Positions 1 to 12,239 of a stretch of DNA of 64,000 nucleotides are shown here, one piece after another. Within the stretch, counting starts at the first letter, position 1. The number at the start of each line of letters is the position of its first letter. A program made the position numbers and the translations under genes. Under the pieces are notes generated by a model. It was not told the origin of the DNA. It did no database searches and worked only from the letters and a program-made list of their open reading frames with translations. The stretch spans positions 10,304,972-10,368,971 of the forward strand of contig NC_045146.1 in assembly GCF_008831285.2 (NCBI RefSeq). Reading direction: 5' to 3'. The stretch comes from Nymphaea colorata. Its lineage: Eukaryota > Streptophyta > Magnoliopsida > Nymphaeales > Nymphaeaceae.

Positions 1-990
1 CACATATTCCATAATATTTAAAGACCTTTCAATAGCTAGAATCCACACATCATATTCAATTTAAGCATATTCACTTCATTGACATTTGTTCCATTTATAT
101 CTATTTCATTTACATTTGATTCAATGAATTAACAACTCCTTTGAGTGCAAAACACAGACGTGTGTATACCGTGGGTGACCTACAGTCGGGAGACAATCCT
201 CGTGGTGGCCCGAAACGATACAGATCCGTTCACACTGCAGTGGTAGAGCAATCATCTATGCATTTGCAAATTTCAAGGATAGTTGCTCATCCTTTCCTAG
301 AATACCTAGGTTGGGAAGTCGGGAGCCCAACGCTCCAAGCACATCAGATAATGATATTCTGGGTCTTACACCACCAACGATATGAGCAAGCGAGACCAAT
401 GGTGAGGGTGGGACATATCTCAAACATATTACCATAACCTACTAGCCTCCCATCAATTCTTCATTTTTTGCTTCTCATTATAGAACACATTCACAATAGG
501 CCCAGATAGCACACGAAGTTGGTTCACTTCACGAGTGCACCTATACCTCAACTCACCTCCATAAGAGGGACATATCTCAAACATATTACCATAACCTACT
601 AGCCTCCCATCAATTCTTCATTTTTTGCTTCTCATATTTTATAGGCACCTCTACCCATTAAGTTCATACTTCTGCCCATTAAGTTCATTCAATTAAATCA
701 GCGCCCAACGACAATGCAAACGAAAATTTCATAGCATTCACATCAGTCAAGCATAACAATCACATCATGGAAAAACTTAGTCAAACCACGAAGAGTAGTC
801 TCAATCCATGATTGATTCGTAGCTATCCTATGTAAATATCATGCTAGGACACTCACTAATGTACAATTTGGGTTGTGAGATACTCAACTCATTCCCCACT
901 TAATATGTCCTATGCAGTTATAATTTCTAGCATGCATATGCCATTGCATAATAATTTTAAAACAATCAATCAATCTTATAATTAGTCAAT
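1..990 (-). mobile_element. Inverted LTR fragment related to the 2.7-10 kb gypsy LTRs
   Basis: Read on the - strand, this stretch follows the same order of landmarks as the LTR at about 3300-4141: the gcatatgcc segment, the 'gaagtgaaccaacctc'-like segment, and a terminal AT-rich part ending in 'ttgtggaatatgt'. It is therefore a third LTR copy of the same or a sister family in opposite orientation, cut off by the window start. No coding capacity is visible; the small open frame at 141-437 lies within the LTR. Beyond about 990 the similarity fades. A full alignment was not possible, so the right boundary is approximate. Confidence 0.6.
409..635. repeat. Direct duplication of ~70 bp, period 157 bp
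   Basis: A segment beginning gggacatatctcaaacat and running to 'ttgcttctcat' occurs at about 409-478 and again, nearly letter for letter, at 566-635. It lies inside the inverted LTR fragment and is a local duplication private to this copy. Confidence 0.8.
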
Positions 991-2723
991 TTCACACATG
1001 CAACCACAATGCAATGAGCACACTTTATTCACACAATCTTAGACCTTCTCCTATGTAATAAAATTTCTATCATGCGCCCGAAATCATTTAAATTGAATCT
1101 AGTATGCTCAAATAATAATCATTCAAGCACTTAAGGAAAACATCAGACAAAATAGGCTCGATTAGGCCTCGCTCACCCCGCTTTTAGAGTCCTAGCCGCT
1201 GTAGTGCTCTGGCAGCGACCCCAAAAGTTCAATCAATCTCCAAATGGCTAAGGTCGTATGTTGTCATCACTTCGAACACCCTCTATTTGCTGGAATGAGG
1301 AGAAAGATGCACTCCTCCAACTGCCAAATCCAAAACAACCTAAAGAGCTGAGAATGAGCAACAGAGAGATCAATAAAGAGGTTTGACGATAGTAGAGGGC
1401 ATCCAGTTGAGAGGGAAATGGTTCGGCTGAGGGAGATGCACGCATAGGAGAGAGATAGCGATAAAGACAAACCAAGAGAGAGATAAAATGCGACAAATAG
1501 GGATGGTACAACAAAAATAGACGATGGGGAGAGTGCGGCAGACCAAGGGGATCGATGAAAGAGGGCTCACTTGGAAGAGAGTGCAGAAAGAGATGCAAGA
1601 GTGAGAGATGGTGAGGGTAAGAGAACACTGGCGAAAGAAAGAGGAGAGGGTGAGGGACAATGAGAGACAGTGAGGGTGAGAGGATTTGGGACTGAGAGGG
1701 AGAAGAAAATAGATGAGATGGAGGGCGAGAAAGAGAGAGAAGACATAAGAGAGAGAGAAATCGAGAGGGGCTTACCTCAACACCGCCCCTTTCACCTCTG
1801 TTGCGCTGCTTCTTCTTATGCCTCTTGTTTCTCTGCACCAATCTCGAACTAGTGAGAGAGATGAAGAGGGAGAGCTCCGACAATGGGCCTTCCTCTTCAC
1901 GTGGGTGGAGTTCGGGTCCAGGTCTGACCCTGATCCAGCCCAAAATGCCACTCATTACACTATGTCCCTCTCGTGCTCTCTCTCTCTCAAATTCTCACTA
2001 TCACGCCCCTCGCTCACTTTATTTGGGTTGCATTTGTTTTCTCCCTCACAATTCTCATTTCAAGTTGACGGCAAACCTATTGGAAGAAATTCAATATTTC
2101 TTGAGGCTGCTGGTTCGAGTGTTGGAGCGCAGCATGTTTGGAGGCATCGGCTACAGACTACCTTGATGTTCAATGGCTGGAAGAATGCTTGAGGGGCTGC
2201 CACATACAACTATATCAGTTTGGGCACTATAAGAGAGTTGAGCACAATCAAACAAGCCTAATTTTATAGGTCTTTTCCTAAGGGGGTTGATAATTATCTT
2301 GTTCGCATGATTGATTTATATTTGAAGCATTTAGGGAGCATGTAGAGATTTTTATAGTATGGGGAGGTTTATGACTATTTTAGCACACTCTTAACGCATG
2401 TTATCTTGTATATCAATGTGGCATAGCTTATAGAGAGAGTATTGATGTAGACTTGCATGTTAAAGATACAGTTTGGGAGAAGATGAAGCATACAAGTTGT
2501 TATGGTTCAAGCATATAACTAAGGTGCTATAGAAATGCTTGTTTCATGTTGGTTGGATTAATTTTATACTCTTACTAGTGAACTAATATCGTCATGATCA
2601 AATTGATAAAAGAGAAACATAATTACAGGGACGACGCCTCAACTGGGCATTAGCTGCCTAGATTAGGTGTCTAATTAATTGATGATGCCCACAATGATAT
2701 ATTTAGGAAGATTCGTACTTGGG
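991..2723. other. Intergenic stretch with a purine-rich low-complexity block
   Basis: No gene is recognised here. About 1300-1790 is strongly purine-biased on the + strand (many gagaga runs), which opens artificial reading frames on both strands rich in Ser/Leu or Arg/Glu. The part at 1880-2200 has normal composition but no recognisable protein. The remainder is AT-rich. Confidence 0.5.
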
Positions 2724-4647
2724 GCTAGCAATTGAGAGATGTGAATTGAGGTTTATAGTAATGTGAGGGTGTACTTGCAATCGATAGATTTGGGAAATAT
2801 TTATGTTGAATTAAATTTGGGGAAAAGATGGTGCAAACTTGTGGAAGGTGAGTGAAGATACTCCATGACTTCGTGAATATGAGAAAAACTTGAAGAAAGG
2901 TTCTACAGGCTGATTCAACATCTCGGCACTCTTTAGGATAGATAACCTTCGACTCGATAGCCCTCTTTTATATCCAATAAATATTTAGAGTGAAATGTAT
3001 GAAAAGCTTATTAATTTGAGTGTTTACAGGTGGACTGGGTACATCGAGCAAACCCTAAGCTCCAGGATCTAAAGCTTGAGGAAATTTTGGTACTTGTGGA
3101 TGCATGCAACAGGTATGGTGACATTTCAGCATATTCATGCCTGGAGCTAAATATGGAGTGTACCTTGTGTCCTAAATGTGGACTTTCAAGATCATTGGAT
3201 CTTATGAATATATTTTTGTTTGAATGATGTGTGAAAGGGCGTGTCTCTTGAAAAATGAATGAAAGGTATGAGACTGATTGACTATTTTTAGATGATTATG
3301 TCATGGCATATGCATGTTAGAATTATAACTGCTTAGAACGACTTACACGAGGTATTGATTCGAGTACCTCCTTGATTCTGATTGTGCATTAGTAAGCATC
3401 CTAGCATGATATTTGTTTAGAACAGCTACAAACCATCTATGGATCGAGACTATTCTTCGTGGTTTGGCTAAGTTTTCATATGAAGTGATTGTTATCATTT
3501 CATTCTTGTGATTATTATAAGATTTTCATCTGCACTGTCGTGTTGAAATGACATGATTGAATGGACTAACGAGTAGAGGTAGCAGTAGAGTGTGCATTGG
3601 CTAGCCAAGAGTATAGATTGAATGTGTGACCTTCTTATGAAAGTGGTTTGAGGTCAGGTTGCACTCACGAAGTGAACCAACCTCATGTACTAGTTAATTC
3701 TATTGTGAATGTATTTTCATAACAATAAATTAAGAAAGAATAATTGATTGGAGGTCAATCAGTTATGACAATATGTTTGGGATATCGTTGTGTGTTATGC
3801 TTGGAGTGTTGAACTCTTGTCTTCTGTGTTATGCTTGGAGTGTTGAACTCTTGCCTTCCCAACCTGAGTGTCCTAGGAATGACTGAGCAACTCTCATTGG
3901 AATATATACTTAGTGGTTTGTTCTATTGATGCAATGTGTACGCATCTGTATTATTTCAGGCTACCATGGAGGTTGTCTCTCTACTGAAGGTCATTGGTGG
4001 TGTGTACACACTTATGTTTTGCATCTACAAGAGCTGTCAATTAACTAAAATGTGAATAAATTGAATGTGAATGAATTGAATATGACTAAGAAGTGAAGTG
4101 ATTGTGTCATTTGAATAATACATACATATTGTGGAATATGTAAGGAACTAAAATGACAAGTTATGTGAATGCACATTTATATCATGATATACAAGTGATT
4201 ATGTTTCTTTGGCATGCTTGGTTTCTAGATTTGTGCTTTATCTTAGAGGTTAGGCATTAATTTGGTTTGTCATCATATGGTGAAGGCTCAACCTTCTGTT
4301 ATTCATTTTTTCAAGTTTTGGTGGATTCGAGGCAGCGTGTTGATCAAATGGCTTAGTTCACATCCTATTGTAGAGATTTTAATGCATAGTTGTGTTGGCA
4401 CATTTTGTTTTTTTGTTGCATTGTTGTCTTGCTCTTTTGTAGATGTCAATGTCTTATCTTGGGAGCATTTTTGTCATGAGGGTCTTTGATAATTATGTAA
4501 AGTTATTTTTATATGTGTTGTTTTGGTGCATAAATGATTTATTCACCCGATTTTATTTTTATTTGCATAGCTCCATATTGATTGTTGTGTCGTCGCACCT
4601 CGGCATATTATGTTGAAAAAAATAGGGTAAAATGTCAGGGTGTGAAA
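2724..4647 (+). repeat. 5' LTR of the gypsy element
   Basis: Matches 8000-9992 throughout, for example the 'ttgggaaatatttatgttga' segment and the 'ccatggaggttg/ccatggtggttg' segment. It carries a private 34-bp tandem duplication at about 3791-3858 (tgtgttatgcttggagtg twice) that the 3' LTR lacks. It ends just before the primer-binding site. Confidence 0.75.
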
Positions 4648-4651
4648 ATTT

Positions 4652-4661
4652 TGGTATCAGA
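4652..4661 (+). other. Primer-binding site, initiator-Met tRNA type
   Basis: The sequence tggtatcaga lies a few bases after the 5' LTR end. It is the first part of the tggtatcagagc motif complementary to the 3' end of plant initiator-Met tRNA, the usual primer of plant LTR elements. The match degrades after ten bases. Confidence 0.75.
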
Positions 4662-4891
4662 TCTAAGGAAAAAACCCTACCATGAATGCAAAAGACCGTC
4701 TATGAAGCCATGTAGCCAAGGTACATTATCCTTAACTGAGGTTATATAGTATTTTTTAGTCTAATTGAGACTATATATGTGTTGAATGGATTGATGTTTT
4801 GACATTCTTATGATGATTCATTTTTTTGTAGTTTGTCTTAAAGAGTTTGACATAGATTTTGTAATATGAATGAATGTTTTTATTTGCATAG

Positions 4892-7800
4892 ATGGATTAC
4901 CAGCAAAGGGATAAGAAGCAAAGTGGGAAGGCTAGTGAGGCATAAAGAGGCTGAGTTTGGCCCACTCAGATACACTTATCCCTCTAGACAATAATACATC
5001 GTGGCAACTGTTTGACCTGACTAGTGTGGGATGCCCAAACCCACCCCACCAATGCAGACTCCACTTGTAGATAAGCAGACTATACTATTGATGATGTTGT
5101 GAACGTTGACCTCCTTATCTTATCGATGGTCCACAATCAAAGGAGCCACGTATCACCTATAGGAGACACCAGTGCACCGCCTAAGGAAAAGGTCACCTTA
5201 GTGTCATTTAAATAGTTCATATAGACGCAGCCTTTAGAATTTCAAGCTCGAAAAGCTAGTCGAACTGACAAGGTAATGGTGTTTGCACTAAAAGCCAAAT
5301 GATTATTTGAAAAATGGAGTGTTGCATTTTATGTCAACGTGTTGACCAAGAGACAAAGCTGGTGAAACTAGAAGATGTGGTCATTGTGAGTGAGTATTGT
5401 GATGTGTTTCCTAACGAGCTGATGAATTTGCCTCCAATAAGGGAAGTTGAATTCAAGATAGAGTTGTTATTAGAGACAACCCTCATTTCTAAGTCACAAT
5501 AATGTATGGCACCAGCAGAGTTACAAGAATTGAAGAAGTAACTATAGGAGCTCTTAGATAAAAGTTTAATATGACCCAGTGCATTGCCTTGGAGAGGACC
5601 TATGTTGTTTGTTCAGAAAAAAGATGAGACAATGCGCTTATGCACTTCTACCACATGTTGAATCAAGTCACCATCAAGAATAAATATCAACTTCATAGAA
5701 CTGAGGACTTGTTTGACCAGCTCAAGAATATAAAGGTGTTCTCCAAGATTGATTTAAGGACAAACTATCATCATCTTTTAATACGAGATGAAGATGTTGC
5801 TACGACCATCCTTCGAACTACATATGGGCACTATGAATTTAGAATCAAACCTTTTAAGGTTGATCAATGCTCGCGCAACATTTATGGGAATCATGAATTG
5901 GGTTTTCCAAGACCAATTGGACCATTTATGATTATATTTGTGGATGATACTTTGGTATATTCAAATAGAGAGGCAAAACACAAGGACTACCTAAGGAGTG
6001 TGTTGGGGATTTTATGCAAACATAAGTTATATGTCAAGTACTCAAGATGTGAGTTTTGGCTAGAGAAAAGTAAACTTCCTTGGTTATGTAATATCAAAAG
6101 ATGGAGTTTCTGAAGACCCCAATACAAGAGTGGAGGACGCCACACAATGTAACTAAGGTTGAAGCTTCTTGAGATTCACAGGACAGTATCACATATTTAT
6201 ACAGGTCTTTTCAAAAATAGTTATGCCTATGACTTAGATATTAAGAAAGAGAGTGAAGTTTGTATAGGATGCAGAGTGCAAGAAGAGTCTTCAAGTTCTA
6301 AAGGCATTCTTTGCACCTACTTTGATGCTTTCATAAGGGAATTCGAGATTTGTGGTATACACTGATGCACCAGAATCAGTTATGGCTATTTGTTGATAAA
6401 CATGGTCATGTAGTGGTGTATGCATCAAGATAATTGAAGAATCATGAGAAGCATTATCCCACTCATAATTTGGAATTAGGAGCGGTAGTGTTTGCATTGA
6501 AAATATGGAGGTATTATGTCTATGGGCAGTGTTCGAGGTGTTTACGAACCACAAGTCGTCGAAGTATATATTCTTTCAAAAATATCTTAATTTGAGACAA
6601 TGAAGATGTTGAGTACTTAAAAGATTATGTTTTCAAAATATCATATCACCACTAGAAGACTAATGTGGTAGCTGATAATTTAAGTAGACAAGAGGATGCA
6701 ATGATATGTAGCATGTTGAATCACTCTTGGGCATTGTTGTATGATGTGATAGCATGACACCCTCACTTATGAGATGATAATAAAACATAAATGCCTTGAT
6801 TTGATATCCCTTATTGGATGAGCTTATATTGAAGCAAAATGAAGACCCTAATTTTTGCTAAAAATATGGAAGAAAGTAAGAAGGCGGGTACCCCTTGGTA
6901 TTAGGATTAGGAAAGTTCTTCGTAGCTTCGACAGATATTGTAGACCTTTAGAGATGAAGGGGTGAAGTGTTAGCTTCTTGATGAAGAAGTCTAAAATATG
7001 GAAGAAAGTAAGAAGGCGGGTACCCCTTGGTATTAGGATTAGGAAAGTTCTTCGTAGCTTCGACAGATATTGTAGACCTTTAGAGATGAAGGGGTGAAGT
7101 GTTAGCTTCTTGATGAAGAAGTCTAAATTTTCTATACACATTGGTAATACAAAGATGTTTCATGATATGAAATAGAATTATTGGTGACCTAGAATTAAGC
7201 GTGAAATTGTAGAATATGTGGCAAAAGACTAGTTTGTCGACGGGTCAAAGTAGAACATCAACAGCCAGAAGGCTTGTTAAAGAATATAGATACTTGAGTG
7301 TGGGAATGAGAGGATATCATATAGATTTTGTGGTAGGTTTGCCTCACACCAAGAGACAAAATGATGTCGTATGGGTGATTGTTGATTGACTTATAAAGTC
7401 AGCTCATTTTCTGTCAATTAAAACTCATCGGTTATTAAAAAGTCCCACAGATATATTGATGAGATAATGAGGCTGCATGGGGAGTCAAAGTTTATTATTG
7501 CATATCGAAATCCACGTTTTATCTCTAGGCTTTAGAAGCAATTGCAAAAGGCATTGGGTACCAAACTGATGGGTAATCTAAGAGGGCCATATAGATAGGA
7601 GACATGTTACATGCTTGTATTTTAGATTGGAAAGGAGAATGGGATAAACATGTGAAATTGGCCGAGTTTGTATGTAATAACAGTCACCACTCTAGCATTA
7701 GGATAACACCTTTTGGGGTGTTGTATGAAAGGCCTTACAGATCACCAACTTGTTGCACGATAATGGATGATAGTAAGATCGAAGACCCTTTGGTTTTGCA

Positions 7801-7955
7801 GCATTATACTGGTCAAGCGTAGTTGATAAAGAAGAAGTTATTGACAACTCAGAGTAGACAGAAGAGTTATGCTTACATTCGACCTATGAAGTTAGCTTTT
7901 GAGATTGATGATCACGTGTTTTTGAAAATCTCACCTACTAAAGGCATTTTTTAAT
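4892..7955 (+). pseudogene. Gypsy gag-pol remnant (RT, RNase H, integrase)
   Basis: A possible gag start (MDYQQRDKKQSG) lies at about 4892 and breaks within 20 codons. From about 5370, conceptual translation across frames gives the RT approach (EYCDVFPNEL), the palm segment FSKIDLRTNYH (about 5738-5770), the catalytic region FVDDTLVYSN (about 5938-5967, Asp-Asp retained), and GYVISKDGV. These are followed by the RNase H motif VVYTDA, the tether VVADNLSRQ, and integrase motifs including FVVGLPHTKRQND (about 7328), WDKHVKLAEFVCNNSHH and an end resembling 'FEIDDHVFLKISP'. Many in-frame stops and frameshifts make it non-functional. No chromodomain is seen before the 3' LTR. Motif order places it in Ty3/gypsy, probably a Del/Tekay-like lineage. 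Confidence 0.85.
6861..7124. repeat. Identical tandem duplication, 2 x 132 bp
   Basis: The 132-bp unit starting aaaatatggaagaaagtaag occurs at 6861-6992 and again at 6993-7124, with no difference that I can see. The unit is 44 codons long, so it preserves frame. It sits within the otherwise decayed gypsy pol region. Confidence 0.92.
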
Positions 7956-7999
7956 TCAGTATTAACAAAAAGTGACTCCAATCATGTGACTCTGACGTC

Positions 8000-9992
8000 G
8001 GGCTAGCAAAAGAGAGATGTAAATTGAGGTTTATAATAATGTGAGGGTGTACTTCCAATCAATGGATTTGGGAAATATTTATGTTGAATTAAGATTTGGG
8101 GAAAGCTCATGCAAACAGAAGGTGAGTGAAGGCATTCTATAACTTTGTAAGTATAAAAAAAAACTTGAAAAAAGGTTCTATGGGCTGATTTAACCTCTCA
8201 ACACTTTCTAGGATCGATAACCTTTGACTCAATAGTCCTCTTTTCTATTCAATAGATTTTTAGAGTGAAATATATGAAAAACTTATTGTTTTGAGTTTCT
8301 GCAGGTAGAATAGATTTATCAAGCATACTATGAGTGGCAGGATCTAGAGTTCGAGGTGATTTTGGTATTGGTAGAGACGCGTGACATGTATAACAACATT
8401 CTCGGCAAATCCTTGTCTAGGGCCGAATATGGAGTGTGTCTTGTGTTCCAAATGCAGACTTTCAGGATCATTGGATCCTATGAATATGTTTTTGTTTGAA
8501 TGATGTGTGAAAGGGCGTGTCTCTTGACAAATGAATGAAAGGTATGAGACCAATTGACTGTTTTTGAATGATTATGTCATGGCATATGCATGCTAGAATT
8601 ATAATTGCTTAGGACAACTGAGGTGAAATATCATGTCAAGTACTTCCTTGACTCCAATTATGCATTAATGAGAATCCTAACATGCTATTTGCTTAGGACA
8701 ACTATAAATCATTCCACAGACCGAGACTACTTTTCGTAGTTTGGCTAAGTTTTTTGTATGAAGTGATTGTTATGATTTGATTGATCTGATTGTCATGAGA
8801 TTTTTGTCTATATTGTCGTGGTGAAATGACATGATTGAATGGACTAACCGGTAGAGGTATTTGTAGAGTGTGCTTTGGTTAGACAAGAGTATTGATTGAA
8901 TGTGTGACCTTTTATGAAGGTGGTTTGAGGTATGATTGCACTTATGAAGCGAATCAACCTCGTGTGCTAGCCAGTTCTATTATGAAAGTGCTTTCATAAT
9001 GATAAATTTAAAAAGAATAATTGATTGGAGGCCAGTGGGTTATAACAATACTTTTGAGATATATCATGCCTTCGCAATTGGTCTTGCTTGCTTGGAGCGT
9101 AGGTGGTGCAAGGCTCTAGGATATCGTTGTGTGTTGTATTTGGATTATTGGGCTCCCATTTCCCAACCTGGGTGTCCTAAGAAAGGCTGAGCAACTCCTC
9201 TTGGAATACACAGTTCCTTGGTGGATTGCTCGATCCCTGTAATGTGTATGGATTCTCTATTGTTTCAAGCACCATGGTGGTTGCCTCCTGATTGAAGGTC
9301 GCTTGTAGTGTACATGTGCTTGTGTTTTTCACCCACAAAAGTTGTCAATTAACTGAATTGAATGTGAAAGAATCAAATACGAATGAAATAAATGTGAACG
9401 AATTAAATATAACTAATAAGCGAATTGATTGTGTCTATTAAGTAATCCCTAAATATTGTGGAATATCTAAGGGACTACAATGACAAGTTATGTGAATGCA
9501 CGTAGTATATACAAGTGACTATGTTTCTTTGGTATGCTTGGTTCACAGATTTGTGTTCTTAACTTAGAGGCTAGGGATGAATCTGGTTTGTCATCATACA
9601 ATAACGGTTCATCTTTTTGTTGTTCTCTTTTTTAATTTTTTTGGATCTGGGGCATTAGGTTGGTCAGATGACTCAGCTCACATACTACTCACATACTACT
9701 GAAGAGATTTTGATGTATAGTTGTGTCAGTGTATCATGTTTTTTTTTCATTGATGTTTTGTTTTTGTTTAAACATTAATGTCTTATCTTGGAGGCAATTT
9801 TATAATGAGGGTCTTTGATAATCATGCAAAGTCATTTTTGTATGAGCAGTTTTGGTATATAAATGAATTACTCGCCCCATGTTATTTTGATTTGCATAGC
9901 TCCATTTTGATTATTGTGTTGTCATACCTTGATGTGTTATGTTGAGAAAAAGGTTGGTTGGCGGGGGATGAGTTAAATGTCAGAGTGTGACA
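8000..9992 (+). repeat. 3' LTR of the gypsy element
   Basis: Direct counterpart of 2724-4647. It ends 'agagtgtgaca', so the canonical CA terminus is better preserved than in the 5' copy. Upstream, at about 7960-7999, no convincing polypurine tract remains. Confidence 0.75.
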
Positions 9993-11537
9993 TTGACATC
10001 AAAGTTTTATCCATTTGTGGGTGAACTTTGACAACATCTAGGTCCAAATGTAATGGTTTGTGATCACTACAATGGTCTTGTTTTTCTAAACAAACCACAG
10101 GTACTTATTTTTTGATGGATGATTGCACATTATTGCTCTACTTGAAGTCAAAAAAATGGTTTCCTCTACCTTGTTAAATAAACATGTTAACCAATAGGGG
10201 TCCCCAATCTGGAAGGAAATGGTTAAACAATCAAACACTAGGAAAACTGATAAATTATAAAATATGAGCCCTTACATGTCAAATTAATATACTTGTGTTT
10301 ATTGTACAAACTATTTAAGAGATGTCTCAGTCTTAAAATACATGACACACAAGCCATTTTTCTTTTTCTTGTGCTATCTTCCAAATACTCATAGGAGATT
10401 TGGTTATTTTTTCACTGTCCATTTAAATTTTAATAAAATTATCCATTTAATTGTTTTTAATATTTGTCCATAAAAGTGAAGCTTTCCCTTGCACCCAAGC
10501 TTCTAGTTATACAACATGGCAACGTGACCTGCATGCTCTGCTGTTGGTCACATATGAGAAACCAGATTGCCTTGAGGCAACACTAATTGGCTTATTCTTC
10601 CATAAGGAGAGAGCATTCAGCTATTATATATGAGAGTCCATTACTGATATTTGCTACTTTAGATACTTTTAGTAACTACAACTCATGATGGGGAACATGG
10701 GGTCCTAGAGGACATAGATGTCAAATCAGATTTGAATCACTTACAAGATGTTAGATGCAAAGAGATCTTCTAGCAACCATGACATGTTACAACATAGACA
10801 TACATAATATATGCATCATGTTAACAAACATCAACAACTTTGCCCGAAAAAGAATGTCTTACTTCTCTTCTTAAGAATGATTCGGTACAACACACCGTTA
10901 CTAATAATGTTCAAAATTTTCAATATCCAGTAACTTGGTCCATCCACGTAAACACAGATGTAATACTGCCAAAAAGAATTGACTAGAAAACAGAACTGGT
11001 TCAACTTATCATAAATTAGACTTGTATATGTCCTAAAGCAATAGGGTCCCATAAGACTCAGGAATAAATCATCTATAAAGAGAGTCAAATTTATTAATGC
11101 CAGCACATGCTCTAATGACAAACAAGACAACATGCTCTAAAATTTTCAAGAAGCTAGTTTAAAACTTTAACCAACAAATTAGGAGAAAAGGATCTAGAAA
11201 AGTCTCATCTAAATTCAGGAAATTGAACAAATTGCTCACAAAAATATTGTAATGCTCATATTTGAAGATGGTGGCATACAACTAAGTCACCTGCAACAAG
11301 TTTCTAGATTAGATAAACGAAATATGCATTCGAAAGGCACTGTGGCTGTAGTTTTTCTTTATTTCAGTATAAAAAATCCTTCCCCATCGATAGCACTGTG
11401 ACTGTTTCAGATCTATCCTTTACTAGAAATTAGTAAAACTATGTACCAAGATCTGCCAAGAAACATAAAATGAAACCACATGGTAATGAGCACAATAAAT
11501 ATAATTCAACAGAGAAAAGGTAGGGAAGAGAACCAAC
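9993..11537. other. Intergenic, no gene recognised
   Basis: AT-rich sequence with only short uninformative open frames on both strands (for example 10831-11133 - and 10451-10633 +). No domain, RNA gene or repeat structure is visible. Confidence 0.4.
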
Positions 11538-11622
11538 CATTTGAATGAAAGACCTTCGATGTGAATCTGACATGAGGGGGCTTCTCTGGATAATTATCTC
11601 CAAATGTGAGATGCAATCCAAC
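11538..11622 (-). pseudogene. E2 ubiquitin-conjugating (UBC-fold) exon remnant
   Basis: On the - strand this segment translates to VGLHLTFGDNYPEKPPHVRF followed by TSKVFHSN. This matches the family pattern of E2/UEV enzymes, in which a hydrophobic strand is followed by YPxKPPxVRFxxKxFHxN just before the catalytic-cysteine region. It is bounded by a possible acceptor (tcagcagag, above 11622) and a possible donor (gttggt, below 11538). No neighbouring E2 exons (N-terminal helix, HPN continuation, catalytic Cys segment) were recognised. It is either one exon of a gene I could not assemble or a pseudogene fragment. The MITE pair lies immediately upstream of it and could have interrupted such a gene. 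Confidence 0.5.
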
Positions 11623-11758
11623 CTCTGCTGAAGCCATCCCTCTACTCTAGTGAAGCCTGAGCCTGATCATTGACACCCACCCACAATGGCTGTTAAGCAA
11701 ATGAAAGAAAGGCAACTCACAAGAAGAAAATCATTATCGCCATAGCTACCTATATTAA

Positions 11759-12236
11759 GGGCCTGTTTGGTAGGAGGGAAAGGGAGGGAAAGGAAGGGAG
11801 GGAAAGGGAGGGAAAGGAAAAGGAAAAGGAAGGGAAGAGAAAGGGAAGGGAAAGGAATGGAATGGAATGGAAAGAAAAGAAGTGATTAAAAAGCTTGTTT
11901 GGATACAAAAGAAAGGAAATGAAATGAAAGGTTAATACTTTACAATAATACCCTTAACAGTCAAAATGTTTCAAAAATTAAGAACGTGAAGGAAGGGGTA
12001 TTATGGGCAGTCAACACTTTGTTCCTCTCTTCCTTTCCTTTCCTTCCCAATCCGTCCGATTTGGGAGGGATTGCATTTATACTACACAATCCTTTCCTTT
12101 CCCTCCATTCCCTTTCCCTCCCCTCCCAACCAAACACACTTTGCCCCTTTCCCTCCTCTTTAGTTAGCCAACCAAACAAAGGACGGATTGCTCAATCCCT
12201 CCCTTTCCTTCCCTTTCCCTCCAACCAAACAGGCCC
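11759..12236. mobile_element. Tourist-like MITE 1 (PIF/Harbinger type)
   Basis: The 478-bp element has terminal inverted repeats: the left end GGGCCTGTTTGGTAGGAGGG matches the reverse complement of the right end, GGGCCTGTTTGGTTGGAGGG. It is flanked by TAA at 11756-11758 and 12237-12239. The terminal motif and the TAA/TTA 3-bp target duplication are typical of Tourist/PIF-Harbinger MITEs. The interior is purine-rich at the left and pyrimidine-rich at the right, so the whole element can fold into a long hairpin. The open frames on both strands are by-products of this composition. Confidence 0.9.
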
Positions 12237-12239
12237 TAA

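Larger units (their letters stand above)
2724..9992 (+). mobile_element. Decayed Ty3/gypsy LTR retrotransposon
   Basis: Two direct copies of an LTR-like sequence, about 1.9-2.0 kb each, flank a pol-like interior. Both begin near 'gggctagca' followed by 'gagagatgt' and end near 'aatgtcag(g/a)gtgtga'. A primer-binding site follows the left copy. The interior shows reverse transcriptase, RNase H and integrase remnants in the order typical of Ty3/gypsy (RT-RH-INT), all broken by stops and frameshifts. The LTRs differ clearly from each other, which implies an old insertion. The outer edges are degraded and no target duplication was found, so boundaries are approximate. Confidence 0.8.
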
